From NCBI GenBank assembly GCA_025936995.1, contig JAICSH010000001.1, forward strand, positions 1 through 64,000: a stretch of DNA of 64,000 bases. Reading direction: 5' to 3'. The translations under genes and the position numbers were made by a program. Source of the stretch: Thermoleophilia bacterium (GTDB taxonomy: Bacteria; Actinomycetota; Thermoleophilia; Gaiellales; Gaiellaceae). The notes beneath the pieces are model-generated. The model was given only the letters and a program-made list of their open reading frames with translations, made no database searches and had not been told where the DNA came from. This document shows positions 8,525 to 17,338 of this stretch, piece by piece (the first letter of the stretch is position 1; the number at the start of each line of letters is the position of its first letter).

Positions 8525-8530
8525 TTTGCC

Positions 8531-9802
8531 GTGAGCGGGACACGTCCCGACGGGCCGTCTCCCGACGAGGCCTGGCTGCCGCGCCGCGCCCTCGTCGTCG
8601 GGCTCGCACGGTCGGGCCGCGCGGCGGCCGCCGCGCTCGCTCGCCGTGGCGTTCACGTCGTCGCAGCCGATCGCTCTGTCGACGCCGACGCCGGGAGGCT
8701 CGACGACCTCGGTGTCGAACTCCGACTCGGAACGGAGGAGGAGGCGTTGCTCGAAGGGGTGGATCTGGTCGTCAAGAGCCCCGGCGTGCCGGCGGAGTCG
8801 CCGCTCGTCGTGGCCGCGCGCGCGCGCGAAGTCGCCGTCTGGAGTGAGGTCGAGCTCGGCTACCGGCTGCTACCGGCGGGGACGCGGTTCATCGGCGTCA
8901 CCGGCACGAACGGCAAGACGACGACGACGGAGCTGCTCGGCGCGATCCTGCGCACGGCCGGCCGGCCGGTCGAGGTCGCCGGCAACGTCGGACGGGCGCT
9001 CACGGAGGTGGCCGCGGCCGTGCAGGCCGATTCGTGGATCGTCTGCGAGCTCTCGAGCTTCCAGCTCGAGGACGTCCACGTGCTCGCCTGCGACGTCGCC
9101 GTCCTCCTCAACCTCGAGCCCGACCACCTCGACCGGCACGGCAGCTTCGAGGCGTACAGTGCCGCGAAGCTGCGGATCTTCGAGCGGGCGCAGGCGAAGG
9201 TCGTCCCGCGAGGGTTCGGCGTCGACGGGATCGAGTTCTCCGCTGACGACCCGCTTCCCGCGGAGCCGCTGATCCCCGGTCGTCACAACCGGGAGAACGC
9301 CGCCGCGGCCACCGCCGCCGCCCGCGCAGCAGGCATCCCAGACGACGCGATCGCGGAGGCGCTCCGCACGTTCCCCGGCGTCCCGCACCGGCTGGAGCTC
9401 GTCCGCGAGCGGCACGGAGTGCGCTGGGTCAACGACTCGAAGGCGACGAACACGGCCGCTGCTGCCCGCGGGGTCGCCGCCTACGACACTCCGCTCCGCC
9501 TCACCCTCGGCGGTTCTCTCAAGGGCGAGGACTTCGGGCCCTTCGCCCGCGGGCTGCCGGAGAACGTCAGCTCGATCTACCTCATCGGCGCCGCGAGCGA
9601 CGAGCTGGCAGCCGCGCTGGACAGCGCGGGGCGCGCCTACGTCCGGGCGAACGACCTTCCGACGGCGGTCACCCGTGCCGCCGCCGACGCCGAGCCGGGG
9701 GACGTCGTCCTGCTCTCTCCCGCCTGCGCGAGCTTCGACCAGTTCGCGAACTTCGAGGAACGCGGGGACACGTTCCGGCGCCTCGTGCAGGAGCTGCCGT
9801 GA
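8531..9802 (+). CDS. murD: UDP-MurNAc-L-alanine--D-glutamate ligase MurD
   Basis: Adds D-glutamate to UDP-MurNAc-L-Ala in the cytoplasm; 423 residues. The N-terminal Rossmann-like domain begins VVGLARSGRAAAAAL, the ATP loop is GVTGTNGKTTTTELL (near residue 125), followed by ELSSFQLED, LNLEPDHLDRHGSFE and the C-terminal motif NDSKATNTAAA, then LLSPACASFDQF. All are MurD signatures. The GTG start lies 10 bases after a G-rich ribosome site inside a hairpin. It ends overlapping ftsW by GTGA. Confidence 0.96.
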   Translation: MSGTRPDGPSPDEAWLPRRALVVGLARSGRAAAAALARRGVHVVAADRSVDADAGRLDDLGVELRLGTEEEALLEGVDLVVKSPGVPAESPLVVAARAREVAVWSEVELGYRLLPAGTRFIGVTGTNGKTTTTELLGAILRTAGRPVEVAGNVGRALTEVAAAVQADSWIVCELSSFQLEDVHVLACDVAVLLNLEPDHLDRHGSFEAYSAAKLRIFERAQAKVVPRGFGVDGIEFSADDPLPAEPLIPGRHNRENAAAATAAARAAGIPDDAIAEALRTFPGVPHRLELVRERHGVRWVNDSKATNTAAAARGVAAYDTPLRLTLGGSLKGEDFGPFARGLPENVSSIYLIGAASDELAAALDSAGRAYVRANDLPTAVTRAAADAEPGDVVLLSPACASFDQFANFEERGDTFRRLVQELP

Positions 9803-11049
9803 GCGGCGCCCGCACGAAACAGCTCCAGTTCGAGTGGAACCTGCTCGTGCTCGTCACGGCGGCCCTCGTCCTCTTCGGCCTCGTGATGGTGTACAGCGCG
9901 ACCTCGGGATCCGCCGCGCTCGGGAACGGCAACCCGCTCGGCTACGTCGGCCGGCAGCTGGCCTACGTGATCGTCGGGGTCGGCCTGCTCGTGGTCGTCT
10001 CGCGCCTCGAGCTCGAGCGGCTCCGCGCGCTGGCGCCGACGCTCGTCGTGACCGCGCTCCTCCTCCTCCTCGCCGTGCTCGCCGTCGGGTCGCGGATCCA
10101 CGGCGCGCGCCGCTGGATCGCGTTCGGGCCGTTCGTCTTCCAACCCTCGGAGCTGGCCAAGCTCGCGCTTGTCGTCTGGACCGCCGCCTACCTCTCGCGG
10201 CACCGGCCGCCGCGCACCCTGAAGGAGCTCGGCCGGCCGATCGGCTTTCTCGTCCTCGCCTTCGCCGGCCTCGTGCTCGTCGAGCCGGACCTCGGAACCG
10301 CGCTCACGCTCCTCCTCGTCGTCGGCGCGATCCTGCTCGTCTCGGGGACACGGCTGCCGCTGCTCGCGTCCGCCTACGGCCTCGTCTTCGGGCTGGCCGC
10401 GATCGCGGCCTGGACGTCCCCGTACCGGCGCGACCGCCTCCTCACGTTCCTCGACCCCTGGAAGGATCCGACCGGCGCCGGGCTGCAGAACGTCCAGGCG
10501 CTGATCAGCATGGGCTCCGGCGGCGTCTTCGGGCGCGGCCTCGGACAGTGCATCGAATGCCTCCACTACCTGCCCGAGGCGCACACGGACATGATGTTCG
10601 CCGTCGTCGGCGAGGAGCTGGGGCTCGTCGGCGTCGGCCTCCTCGTCGCGGCGTTCAGCGCGTTCGCCTACGCGGGTGTGCGGCTCGCGATCGTCACGCG
10701 CGACCCGTTCGCGAAGCGGCTCGCCGCGGGGGTCACGGCGCTCGTCTGCGGCCAGGCCGCGATCAACATGGCGGCGACGATCGGTGTCGCCCCGCTGACC
10801 GGGATTCCGCTCCCATTCGTCTCGTACGGCGGCTCGAGCCTCGTGGTGATGCTCGCCGGGGTGGGCGTCCTCCTTAACATCGCCCGTGGCAATGGCGGAC
10901 GAGCGGCAGCTGCGGTTCCTGATCGCGGCCGGAGGGACGGTCGGACACGTCGCGCCGGCGCTCGCCGTCGCGGAGGCGCTGCGGCGGCGGGGCGGGCTGG
11001 TGACGTTCGCCGGGTCGCCGGATCGCGTCGAGGCGCGGCTCGTTCCTGA
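9799..11049 (+). CDS. ftsW: Septal lipid II polymerase / SEDS protein FtsW
   Basis: SEDS-family membrane protein with ten predicted segments that works with FtsI to polymerise septal glycan. Recognisable elements are LVMVYSATSG, FQPSELAKLALV, VEPDLGTALTLLLV, NVQALISMGSGGVFGRGLG, PEAHTDMMFAVVGEELG and the C-terminal PLPFVSYGGSSLVVML. The normal end would be shortly after LLNIARGNG, but the frame stays open for another 50 residues, rich in Arg, Gly and Ala, and stops at 11049, inside murG. The result is a 158-164 base overlap. The extra tail may be real or may reflect a lost base. Confidence 0.93.
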   Translation: MSGARTKQLQFEWNLLVLVTAALVLFGLVMVYSATSGSAALGNGNPLGYVGRQLAYVIVGVGLLVVVSRLELERLRALAPTLVVTALLLLLAVLAVGSRIHGARRWIAFGPFVFQPSELAKLALVVWTAAYLSRHRPPRTLKELGRPIGFLVLAFAGLVLVEPDLGTALTLLLVVGAILLVSGTRLPLLASAYGLVFGLAAIAAWTSPYRRDRLLTFLDPWKDPTGAGLQNVQALISMGSGGVFGRGLGQCIECLHYLPEAHTDMMFAVVGEELGLVGVGLLVAAFSAFAYAGVRLAIVTRDPFAKRLAAGVTALVCGQAAINMAATIGVAPLTGIPLPFVSYGGSSLVVMLAGVGVLLNIARGNGGRAAAAVPDRGRRDGRTRRAGARRRGGAAAAGRAGDVRRVAGSRRGAARS

Positions 11050-11965
11050 GCGCGGCTACGAGTTCGACGCCTTCGCCGTCTCGGGCTTCCCGCGCCGGAC
11101 GAGCGTCGAGCTCGTTCGCGCCGCGGGCCGGGCCGCGGCGGCACCCGCCGCGTGCCTTCGCATCCTCCGGCGCAGGAGGCCGGACGCGGTGCTCGGTGCC
11201 GGCGGCTACGTCGCCGGGCCGATGGTGCTTGCCGCGCGGTTGCAGGGGATCCCGTGCGCGCTCACCGAGGCGGACGCGCACCTCGGACTCGCGAACCGTC
11301 TCGCCGCGCCGCTCGCGGAACGCGTCTTCCTTGCGCTGCCGCTCGGCCTGCAGGGGGAGAAGTACCGGGCGGTCGGGCGACCGATCCCGGCGGCGTCGCA
11401 GGCGGTCGACCGCGCCGTGGCCCGCAGCCGCCTCGGGCTCCCCGCTGAGGCGCGGGTCGTCCTCGTCTTCGGCGGCTCGCTCGGCGCGCGCCTGCTCAAC
11501 GACGTGGCGCTCGACGCGTGGGCCGAGTCCGGGCCTGCCGTCATCCACCTCTGCGGCGAGCGGGACTTTCCGGAGCTGAAGGGACGGGTCGCGCGCCCCG
11601 ACTACCTGCTCAGGCCGTTCATCGAGGAGATCGGCGTCGCGTACGGCGCCGCGGACGTCGCGCTGGCCCGGGCGGGAGGGTCGATCTGGGAGCTCGCTGC
11701 GGCGGGACTGCCGGCGGTGCTCGTCCCCGGCGCTTTCGCGACAGGGCAGCACCAGGACAAGAACGCACGCTGGTTCGCGGATGCGGGAGGCGCGGTGGTC
11801 GTGCCCGAGGCCGAAGCCGCCGGCGCGCCGCAGACTGTCGAAGCGCTGCTTGCCGACCACGACCGCCTGGCGGCGATGGCCGCCGCGATGCGGGCGGTCG
11901 CGAAACCCGACGCAGCGGAAGAGATCGCGGATGAGCTCGTCTCCCTCGCAGCCGCTCGCCGGTAG
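10886..11965 (+). CDS. murG: UDP-GlcNAc:lipid I N-acetylglucosaminyltransferase MurG
   Basis: GT28-family membrane-associated enzyme that adds GlcNAc to lipid I to give lipid II; about 359 residues. The N-terminal donor loop reads AAGGTVGHVAPALAVAE; the usual GGTGGH has Val in place of the third Gly. Further motifs are GAGGYVAGPMVLAA, LTEADAHLGLANRL, FGGSLGARLLN and ARAGGSIWELAAAGLPAVL with PGAFATGQHQDKNA, all family-typical. The start is GTG 10886 or ATG 10892. The glycine loop is near residue 16, so the start cannot be later and the overlap with ftsW cannot be a misplaced murG start. The 3' end overlaps murC by 35 bases. Confidence 0.95.
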   Translation: MAMADERQLRFLIAAGGTVGHVAPALAVAEALRRRGGLVTFAGSPDRVEARLVPERGYEFDAFAVSGFPRRTSVELVRAAGRAAAAPAACLRILRRRRPDAVLGAGGYVAGPMVLAARLQGIPCALTEADAHLGLANRLAAPLAERVFLALPLGLQGEKYRAVGRPIPAASQAVDRAVARSRLGLPAEARVVLVFGGSLGARLLNDVALDAWAESGPAVIHLCGERDFPELKGRVARPDYLLRPFIEEIGVAYGAADVALARAGGSIWELAAAGLPAVLVPGAFATGQHQDKNARWFADAGGAVVVPEAEAAGAPQTVEALLADHDRLAAMAAAMRAVAKPDAAEEIADELVSLAAARR

Positions 11966-13124
11966 GCGAATCTGGATCGCCGGGATCGGCGGCGCCGGCA
12001 TGAGCGGCTACGCGCTGCTCGCGCGTGCCTGGGGCGCCGAGGTCGCCGGCTGGGACCGAGTCGAGACGCCGTACCTGCGCAACCTCGCCGGCGTCGCCGT
12101 CGAGATCTCGCCCGAGCCGCCGTCCCCTCCGGACGGCTGGGACGCCTACGTCTCGACCGCGTTCGCAGCTCGGGTGGACGGACGCCCGCGCGCCGATCTT
12201 CTTGCCGAGCTCGTCGCGCTGCGCCGCTCGATCGTCGTCGCGGGCGCGCACGGCAAGACGACGACGACCGCGATGATTGCCTTCTGCCTCGACCGGCTCG
12301 GTCTCGAGCCGGCGTTTCTCGTGGGCGGCGACGTCCCTCAGCTGGGCGGCAACGCCCGCGCCGGCTCCGGCTGGCTCGTCGTCGAGGGCGACGAGTCGGA
12401 TCGGTCGGTGGCTGCCCTGCGCCCGGAGATCGCCGTGCTTCTGAACGTCGACCTCGACCACCACGCGACGTTTGTCTCCCGCGGCGAGCTCGCCGCGTTC
12501 TTCGACGAGTGGCTGCGCGACGTGCCGCACGTCGTGCGCGCCGAAGAGCTCGAGCCCGCGACTCTCGACCTCGCGGTGCTGGGAGAGCACAACCGCCGGA
12601 ACGCCGCGGCCGCTCTCGCCGCACTCGAGCTCGCGGGAGTGCCGCGAGAGGACGCCGAGGCGGCGATCGTCGAGTTCCGCGGCGCCGGCCGGCGGCTCGA
12701 GCCGAAGGGCGAGGCGGGCGGCGTCGTCGTGCTGGACAGCTACGCGCATCATCCGGCCGAGCTCGCGGCGGACCTCGCGGCCATTCGCGACGGCGGCCGG
12801 CTGATCGCGCTCTTCCAGCCTCACCTCTACTCGCGGACTCTGCATCTGGCGCACGGCTTCGCCGAGGCGCTCGCCGCCGCGGACGCAGCGTGCGTGACCG
12901 AGATCTATGCCGCGCGGGAGGAACCAATCCCCGGAGTGACCGGACGGCTGATCGTCGACGAGCTCGCACGGCGGAGGCCCGGCATGTGCATCGGCTGGGC
13001 GCCGGTGCTCGAGGACGCCGCTTCACTCGTCGCCCGGTGGCCCCGGCCGGGCGACACCGTGCTCACGCTCGGCGCCGGCGACGTGGAACGGGCCGCTCCG
13101 TTGATCCTCGAGGCGCTGGCATGA
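11931..13124 (+). CDS. murC: UDP-MurNAc--L-alanine ligase MurC
   Basis: ATP-dependent ligase that starts the stem peptide; 397 residues, on the short side for MurC (usually 430-480). The N-terminal nucleotide fold is IWIAGIGGAGMSGYALL, the ATP loop is AGAHGKTTTTAMIAF, and VVEGDESDRS, LNVDLDHHATF, GEHNRRNAAAALAA and DSYAHHPAELAADL follow in MurC order. ATG at 11931 lies inside the end of murG; the Rossmann strand begins only 12 residues later, so no shorter start is credible. It ends with ATGA overlap to murB. Confidence 0.95.
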   Translation: MSSSPSQPLAGRRIWIAGIGGAGMSGYALLARAWGAEVAGWDRVETPYLRNLAGVAVEISPEPPSPPDGWDAYVSTAFAARVDGRPRADLLAELVALRRSIVVAGAHGKTTTTAMIAFCLDRLGLEPAFLVGGDVPQLGGNARAGSGWLVVEGDESDRSVAALRPEIAVLLNVDLDHHATFVSRGELAAFFDEWLRDVPHVVRAEELEPATLDLAVLGEHNRRNAAAALAALELAGVPREDAEAAIVEFRGAGRRLEPKGEAGGVVVLDSYAHHPAELAADLAAIRDGGRLIALFQPHLYSRTLHLAHGFAEALAAADAACVTEIYAAREEPIPGVTGRLIVDELARRRPGMCIGWAPVLEDAASLVARWPRPGDTVLTLGAGDVERAAPLILEALA

Positions 13125-13999
13125 CGATCGAGGAGGGAGTCGAGCTCGCTCGCTTCACGACGCTCGGCACGGGAGGGCTCGCGCGCGCCTTCGCACGGCC
13201 GGAGTCGGAGCCGGAGGTCGAGGAGCTTCTGCGCTGGGCGCACGACCGCTCCCTCCAGGTCGCGGTCGTCGGGCTCGGCTCGAACCTTCTCGCCGCGGAC
13301 GACGGCGTCGACGCGCTCGTCCTCAAGCTGGGCGGCGAGCTCGCGGCGGTCGAGGTCACAGGCGAGGTGTTGCGCGTGGGGGGCGGCGCGGCGAACGCGG
13401 TCGCGCTGCACCGCGCGCGCACCGCCGGGCTCGGTGGCTTCGAGTTCGCGTGCGCGATCCCCGGCACGATCGGCGGCGGGGTCTGGATGAACGCCGGAGC
13501 GTACGGGGGCGAATTCGCGGGCGTCCTGAGGCGAGCGCTCGTCGCGACCGCCGACGGCAGCGACTGGCTGACGCCCTCCGAGCTCGGTCTCTCGTACCGG
13601 CACTCCGAGCTTCGCCACGGCCAGGTCGTGCTCCGGGCCGAGCTGGAGCTCCGGCCGAGGCCGTCGGACGAGATCAAGGCCGAGGTACGCGAGCTGAACA
13701 GGCAGCGGAAGGAGGCCCAGCCGACGAACCGGCGTACCTTCGGGAGCGTCTTCAAGAACCCGGATCACGAGCTCAGCGCGGGACGGATGCTCGAGGCGTG
13801 CGGGCTCAAGGGCCACCGGCTCGGCGGAGCCCAGATCTCGCCCAAGCACGCGAACTTCATCGAGAACGCGGACGGCGCGAAGACGGCCGACGCTCTCGCT
13901 CTCATGGCCGAGGCCCGCCGCCGTGCTCACGAGCAGTTCGGCGTCCGGCTCGAGCACGAGGTCGAGTTCCTCGGCGAGCTCGAGCTGCCGGACCTGTAG
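13121..13999 (+). CDS. murB: UDP-N-acetylenolpyruvoylglucosamine reductase MurB
   Basis: FAD-dependent, NADPH-using enzyme that reduces enolpyruvyl-UDP-GlcNAc to UDP-MurNAc; 292 residues, consistent with the type IIa (short) form found in Gram-positives. FAD-binding segments are ARFTTLGTGGLARAFARP, VVGLGSNLLAADDG and IPGTIGGGVWMNAGAYGG; the catalytic serine is in RTFGSVFKNPD and the final helix has GAQISPKHANFIEN. It lies between murC and ftsQ, a common actinobacterial order. Confidence 0.95.
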   Translation: MTIEEGVELARFTTLGTGGLARAFARPESEPEVEELLRWAHDRSLQVAVVGLGSNLLAADDGVDALVLKLGGELAAVEVTGEVLRVGGGAANAVALHRARTAGLGGFEFACAIPGTIGGGVWMNAGAYGGEFAGVLRRALVATADGSDWLTPSELGLSYRHSELRHGQVVLRAELELRPRPSDEIKAEVRELNRQRKEAQPTNRRTFGSVFKNPDHELSAGRMLEACGLKGHRLGGAQISPKHANFIENADGAKTADALALMAEARRRAHEQFGVRLEHEVEFLGELELPDL

Positions 14000-14030
14000 G
14001 AGGGACAGCTCCGGCGACGAACATCGAAAG

Positions 14031-14882
14031 GTGGCCGCCAAGGCTCGCTTCCCCCGGTCCGTGACCCGCGTCACGGCCGCGGCGCCGCCGCTCCACGCGA
14101 GATGGCCACAGCTGAGCCTGCGCGAAGCGCTCGGTCGCCTGACGCCGACCAGGCGCTCGCTCGCGATCGGTTTCGGCATCCTCGCCTTCGCGCTGTGCGG
14201 TTACCTGCTCGCGCGCGAGTCGTCGCTCTTCGCCATCGACCGGATCGAGGTGGAGGGAGGCTCGGCCCGGGTGGATGCCCAGGTGCGCAGCGCGCTCGGC
14301 TCCCTGGCCGGGAGGCCTCTCGTCGGGCTCGACGGGTCGGCGGTCCTACGCCGGGTCGACGCGCTTCCGGCGGTCGTGCGCGCGAGCTACGACCGCGCGT
14401 TCCCGCACACCTTGCGAATCCGGGTGGTTCCCGAGCGTCCTGCCGCTGTCCTGCGCCGCGGTCGGGACAGCTGGCTCGTATCCGTGCGAGGCCGCGTGAT
14501 GGAAGGGCTGCCGGCCGGCGCCGACTCGAGCCTGCCGCGGATCTGGGTCTCGGCGCACACCTCGGTGACCGTGGGGGCGGAGCTCTCGGGCGCGGGCTCC
14601 GGCGTCTCGGCGCGCGCGGTCGGCCTGGCCGGTCCGTTCGCGACCCGCGTGGCCACGGTGACCTACGCAGGCGGAGCGCTCGTGTTTCATCTGCGGTCGG
14701 GCATCGAGCTTCTCCTCGGTGACGGCGGGAATCTCCGGCTCAAGGTGGCGGTGGCCGCGCGCACGCTCCCGATACTTCCGTCCGGATCGACCTTCCTCGA
14801 CGTCAGCGTCCCGGGCAGGCCCGTGTCCGGAGCCGGCTCGCCGCCGCCGTTCTACGCACTGCAAGGCTCTAGTAGAGGTTGA
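14031..14882 (+). CDS. ftsQ: Cell division protein FtsQ (POTRA domain)
   Basis: Bitopic septal protein of about 283 residues. A basic cytoplasmic head is followed by one membrane segment (around residues 44-62, LAIGFGILAFALCGYLLA), then a POTRA domain starting FAIDRIEVEGGS with FPHTLRIRVVPERPAAVL, and the FtsQ/DivIB domain. It links FtsL and related proteins to septal synthesis. I place the start at GTG 14031, with AGGAGGG about 25 bases upstream and no closer ribosome site; GTG 14061 is the alternative. It is separated from murB by 31 bases and from ftsZ by a 111-base promoter region. Confidence 0.9.
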   Translation: MAAKARFPRSVTRVTAAAPPLHARWPQLSLREALGRLTPTRRSLAIGFGILAFALCGYLLARESSLFAIDRIEVEGGSARVDAQVRSALGSLAGRPLVGLDGSAVLRRVDALPAVVRASYDRAFPHTLRIRVVPERPAAVLRRGRDSWLVSVRGRVMEGLPAGADSSLPRIWVSAHTSVTVGAELSGAGSGVSARAVGLAGPFATRVATVTYAGGALVFHLRSGIELLLGDGGNLRLKVAVAARTLPILPSGSTFLDVSVPGRPVSGAGSPPPFYALQGSSRG

Positions 14883-14904
14883 GGCAACGAAGCTCCACCT
14901 CCAG

Positions 14905-14933
14905 TTGACAACGAGGCTCGCGGCACATACCCT
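14905..14933 (+). promoter_or_regulatory. Sigma-70 type promoter of ftsZ
   Basis: TTGACA (14905-14910), 17 bases, then TACCCT (14928-14933). Both boxes and the spacing are close to the housekeeping consensus, and it is the best-formed -35/-10 pair in the window. Transcription from about 14940 would give ftsZ a leader of roughly 54 bases containing the small palindrome CTGAAGGTTCAG near the ribosome site. ftsZ can thus be expressed independently of the upstream cluster. Confidence 0.8.
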
Positions 14934-14993
14934 CCGGCCCGTTGTTGCTGAATCAAGCCCCGATCCTCTACTGAAGGTTCAGACTCAGACCGA

Positions 14994-16055
14994 ATGAGCT
15001 CGAAGGAAGCAGCCGGGAACTATCTCGCCGTCCTCAGGGTCGTGGGTGTCGGCGGGGGAGGCACGAACGCCGTCAACCGGATGGTGGACGCCGGCCTTTC
15101 GGGCGTCGAGTTCATCGCGGTGAACACGGATGCGCAGGCACTCATGGTCTGCGACGCGGACGTGAAGATCCACATCGGCTCGGCCGCGACGCGCGGCCTC
15201 GGCGCCGGGGCGGATCCGGCGGTCGGCCTCGCAGCGGCGCAGGAAAGCCGCGACGAGCTGAAGGAAGCGCTGAAGGGCGCCGACATGATCTTCATCACCG
15301 CGGGTGAAGGCGGCGGGACGGGGACGGGCGCCGCTCCCGTCGTCGCCGAGCTCGGGCGCGAGCTTGGAGCGCTGACCGTGGGCGTCGTCACGAAGCCGTT
15401 CGGGTTCGAGGGTCGCAGGCGCGGGCAGCAGGCCGAGCAGGGAATCGAAAGCCTCCGCGACCGCCTCGAGACGCTGATCGTGATCGAGAACGACCGCCTG
15501 CTTCAGGTGGTCGAGAAGCAGACGTCGGTCGTCGACGCGTTCCGGATGGCGGACGACGTGCTGCGCCAGGGCGTCCAGGGGATCACGGACCTGATCACCG
15601 TGCCGGGGCTCGTCAACCTCGACTTCGCGGACGTGCGCACGATCATGCGCGAGGCCGGCTCGGCGCTGATGGGGATCGGCGTCGCGAGCGGCGACAACCG
15701 CGCGGCCGAAGCAGCGCGCGCGGCTGTCTCGTCGCCGCTGCTCGAGTCGTCGATCGAGGGCGCGACCGGGATCCTGCTCAACATCACCGGCGGTCCGGAC
15801 ATCGGCCTCTTCGAGGTGAACGAGGCCGCGGAGGTCGTGACGAGCGCGGCGGACGTGAACGCGAACGTCATCTTCGGCGCCGTGATCGACGACGCGATGG
15901 GCGACGAGGTGCGCGTCACCGTGATCGCCACGGGCTTCGGCGGCGGACGGCGCCGCCGGCGCGCGGGCAGCGAGACTCCCGTCGCGGTTCCGGCGCGCAG
16001 CCCGGAGCAGGGCGAGGAAGGACTCGACGTGCCGTCCTTCCTGCGCGGCGAGTAG
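14994..16055 (+). CDS. ftsZ: Cell division GTPase FtsZ
   Basis: Tubulin-like GTPase that forms the Z ring; 353 residues. The N-terminal [13 protein letters not shown], the tubulin signature [17 protein letters not shown] near residue 103, the T7-loop region [11 protein letters not shown] and TVIATGF are present. The C terminus ends in [10 protein letters not shown], matching the conserved peptide (D-I/V-P-x-F-L-R) that binds SepF and other partners; no ftsA lies in the cluster. The linker is short, about 30 residues. The start ATG has GAAGG about 13 bases upstream. Confidence 0.97.
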   Translation: MSSKEAAGNYLAVLRVVGVGGGGTNAVNRMVDAGLSGVEFIAVNTDAQALMVCDADVKIHIGSAATRGLGAGADPAVGLAAAQESRDELKEALKGADMIFITAGEGGGTGTGAAPVVAELGRELGALTVGVVTKPFGFEGRRRGQQAEQGIESLRDRLETLIVIENDRLLQVVEKQTSVVDAFRMADDVLRQGVQGITDLITVPGLVNLDFADVRTIMREAGSALMGIGVASGDNRAAEAARAAVSSPLLESSIEGATGILLNITGGPDIGLFEVNEAAEVVTSAADVNANVIFGAVIDDAMGDEVRVTVIATGFGGGRRRRRAGSETPVAVPARSPEQGEEGLDVPSFLRGE

Positions 16056-16077
16056 CGCCCGCCTCGAGCCGCGCGTC

Positions 16078-16254
16078 CTTCGCTTTGCGAAGAAAGGTTT
16101 GGGCCCCTCGAAAGGGGGCACACGGTGCGTGCCCTCAACAAGGGTTGACCCGTAATCGAGTCAACCCCACGACCCGGTCCGCCGCCCCGGCCCGTTTTCG
16201 GACGAGCCGGGGCGGCTCCGTTCTGGGGCAGGATTTCGACTGAGCCGGGGCGGC
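16078..16254 (+). terminator. Cluster of stem-loops between ftsZ and gcvT
   Basis: Several perfect inverted repeats lie in a row: 16078-16083/16087-16092; 16104-16108/16113-16117; 16116-16121/16129-16134; 16142-16149/16160-16167 (GGGTTGAC arms); and an 11-base pair GCCGCCCCGGC 16181-16191 with 16206-16216. The right arm of the last stem is repeated exactly at 16244-16254, so two pairings exclude each other; likewise 16135-16139 can pair with 16144-16148 instead of forming the GGGTTGAC stem. The strongest stem probably terminates ftsZ transcription. No poly-T run follows. Confidence 0.6.
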
Positions 16255-16266
16255 ACAGCGACGCAC

Positions 16267-16272
16267 TAGGAT
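16267..16272 (+). promoter_or_regulatory. Leaderless -10 element of the gcv operon
   Basis: TAGGAT stands exactly 7 bases before the GTG start of gcvT at 16280. No ribosome site is present and no -35 box is recognisable. The spacing argues that the operon transcript begins at the start codon, which also argues against a glycine riboswitch acting through a leader. Confidence 0.5.
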
Positions 16273-16279
16273 CGGCTCC

Positions 16280-17338
16280 GTGCCGACGCCCGAGACGCTC
16301 CAGCACACGCCTCTACACGACCGCCACGTCGCGCTCGGTGCGCGGATGGTGCCGTTCGCCGGCTGGGAGATGCCGGTGCAGTACGCCGGGGTGATCCCGG
16401 AGCACCGCGCGGTGCGCACCGACGCGGGGGTCTTCGACGTCTCGCACATGGGCGAGCTCGAGGTGGAGGGGCCTCACGCACGCGAGCTCCTCCAGGCAGC
16501 CCTCTCGAACGACCTCGACCGGCTCGCAACCGGCGAGGCGCAGTACACGCTGCTGACGAACGAGGCAGCCGGGATCATCGACGACCTCATCGTCTATCGC
16601 ACGGGGGAGCACGCGTATCTCCTCGTCGTGAACGCGTCGAACCGCGGCCCCGCCTACGACTGGCTGAAAGACCGCGAGATCCGGGGCTCGGACGTCCGCG
16701 ACGTCTCCGAGGACTGCGCGCTTCTCGCCGTCCAGGGCCCCCGGGCGCTCGAGCGACTCGGGCTCGCGCCTGCGAAGCCGTTCACGTTCGGGGAGAGCTC
16801 TATCGACGGGGTCGAGGTGATGGTCAATCGCACCGGCTACACGGGCGAGGAAGGCTGTGAGCTCCTCTGCATGAGCGAGGACGCGGCGCGGCTCTGGGAC
16901 GCCGTGCTCGAGCGCGGCGTCGTCCCGTGCGGCCTCGGCGCGCGCGACACGTTGCGGCTCGAGGTCTGCTACCCGCTCCAAGGCAACGACATCGGGCCCG
17001 AGACCGACGCCATCTCCGCGGGCCTCGGCTGGGCGTGCGCGCTCGACAAGGAATTCGAGGGTGTCGACGTCCTCCGGCGGGTGAAGGCGGACGGGCCTGA
17101 GAGCAGGCTCGTCGCCTTCGTCATGGAGGACAAGGCCATTCCGCGGCACGGGATGCCGATCGAGGGCGGCGGCGAGGTGACGTCGGGCTCGCATTCGCCG
17201 ATGCTCGAGATCGGGATCGGCATGGGATACGTGCCGGCGGCGCAGGCGAAGCCCGGGACAGAGTTGACCATCGACGTTCGCGGTCGCCCGCGGCGGGCGC
17301 GCGTCGTCAAGAAGCCGATCTACAAGAGGGAGGATTAG
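16280..17338 (+). CDS. gcvT: Aminomethyltransferase, glycine cleavage T protein
   Basis: T protein of the glycine cleavage system: takes the aminomethyl group from lipoyl-H protein, releases ammonia and loads methylene onto tetrahydrofolate. The 352 residues show [23 protein letters not shown] at the N terminus in the family pattern (quoted as [11 protein letters not shown]), [44 protein letters not shown] with the folate region, and [14 protein letters not shown]. The first of four overlapping genes in the order T-H-PA-PB; the stop overlaps gcvH by one base. Confidence 0.95.
   Translation: MPTPETLQHTPLHDRHVALGARMVPFAGWEMPVQYAGVIPEHRAVRTDAGVFDVSHMGELEVEGPHARELLQAALSNDLDRLATGEAQYTLLTNEAAGIIDDLIVYRTGEHAYLLVVNASNRGPAYDWLKDREIRGSDVRDVSEDCALLAVQGPRALERLGLAPAKPFTFGESSIDGVEVMVNRTGYTGEEGCELLCMSEDAARLWDAVLERGVVPCGLGARDTLRLEVCYPLQGNDIGPETDAISAGLGWACALDKEFEGVDVLRRVKADGPESRLVAFVMEDKAIPRHGMPIEGGGEVTSGSHSPMLEIGIGMGYVPAAQAKPGTELTIDVRGRPRRARVVKKPIYKRED

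Noticed and set aside
16056-16279. Glycine riboswitch before gcvT
   Set aside because: The tandem glycine aptamer core was not seen, and TAGGAT at the leaderless position argues against a leader. Hairpins were kept as a separate finding.
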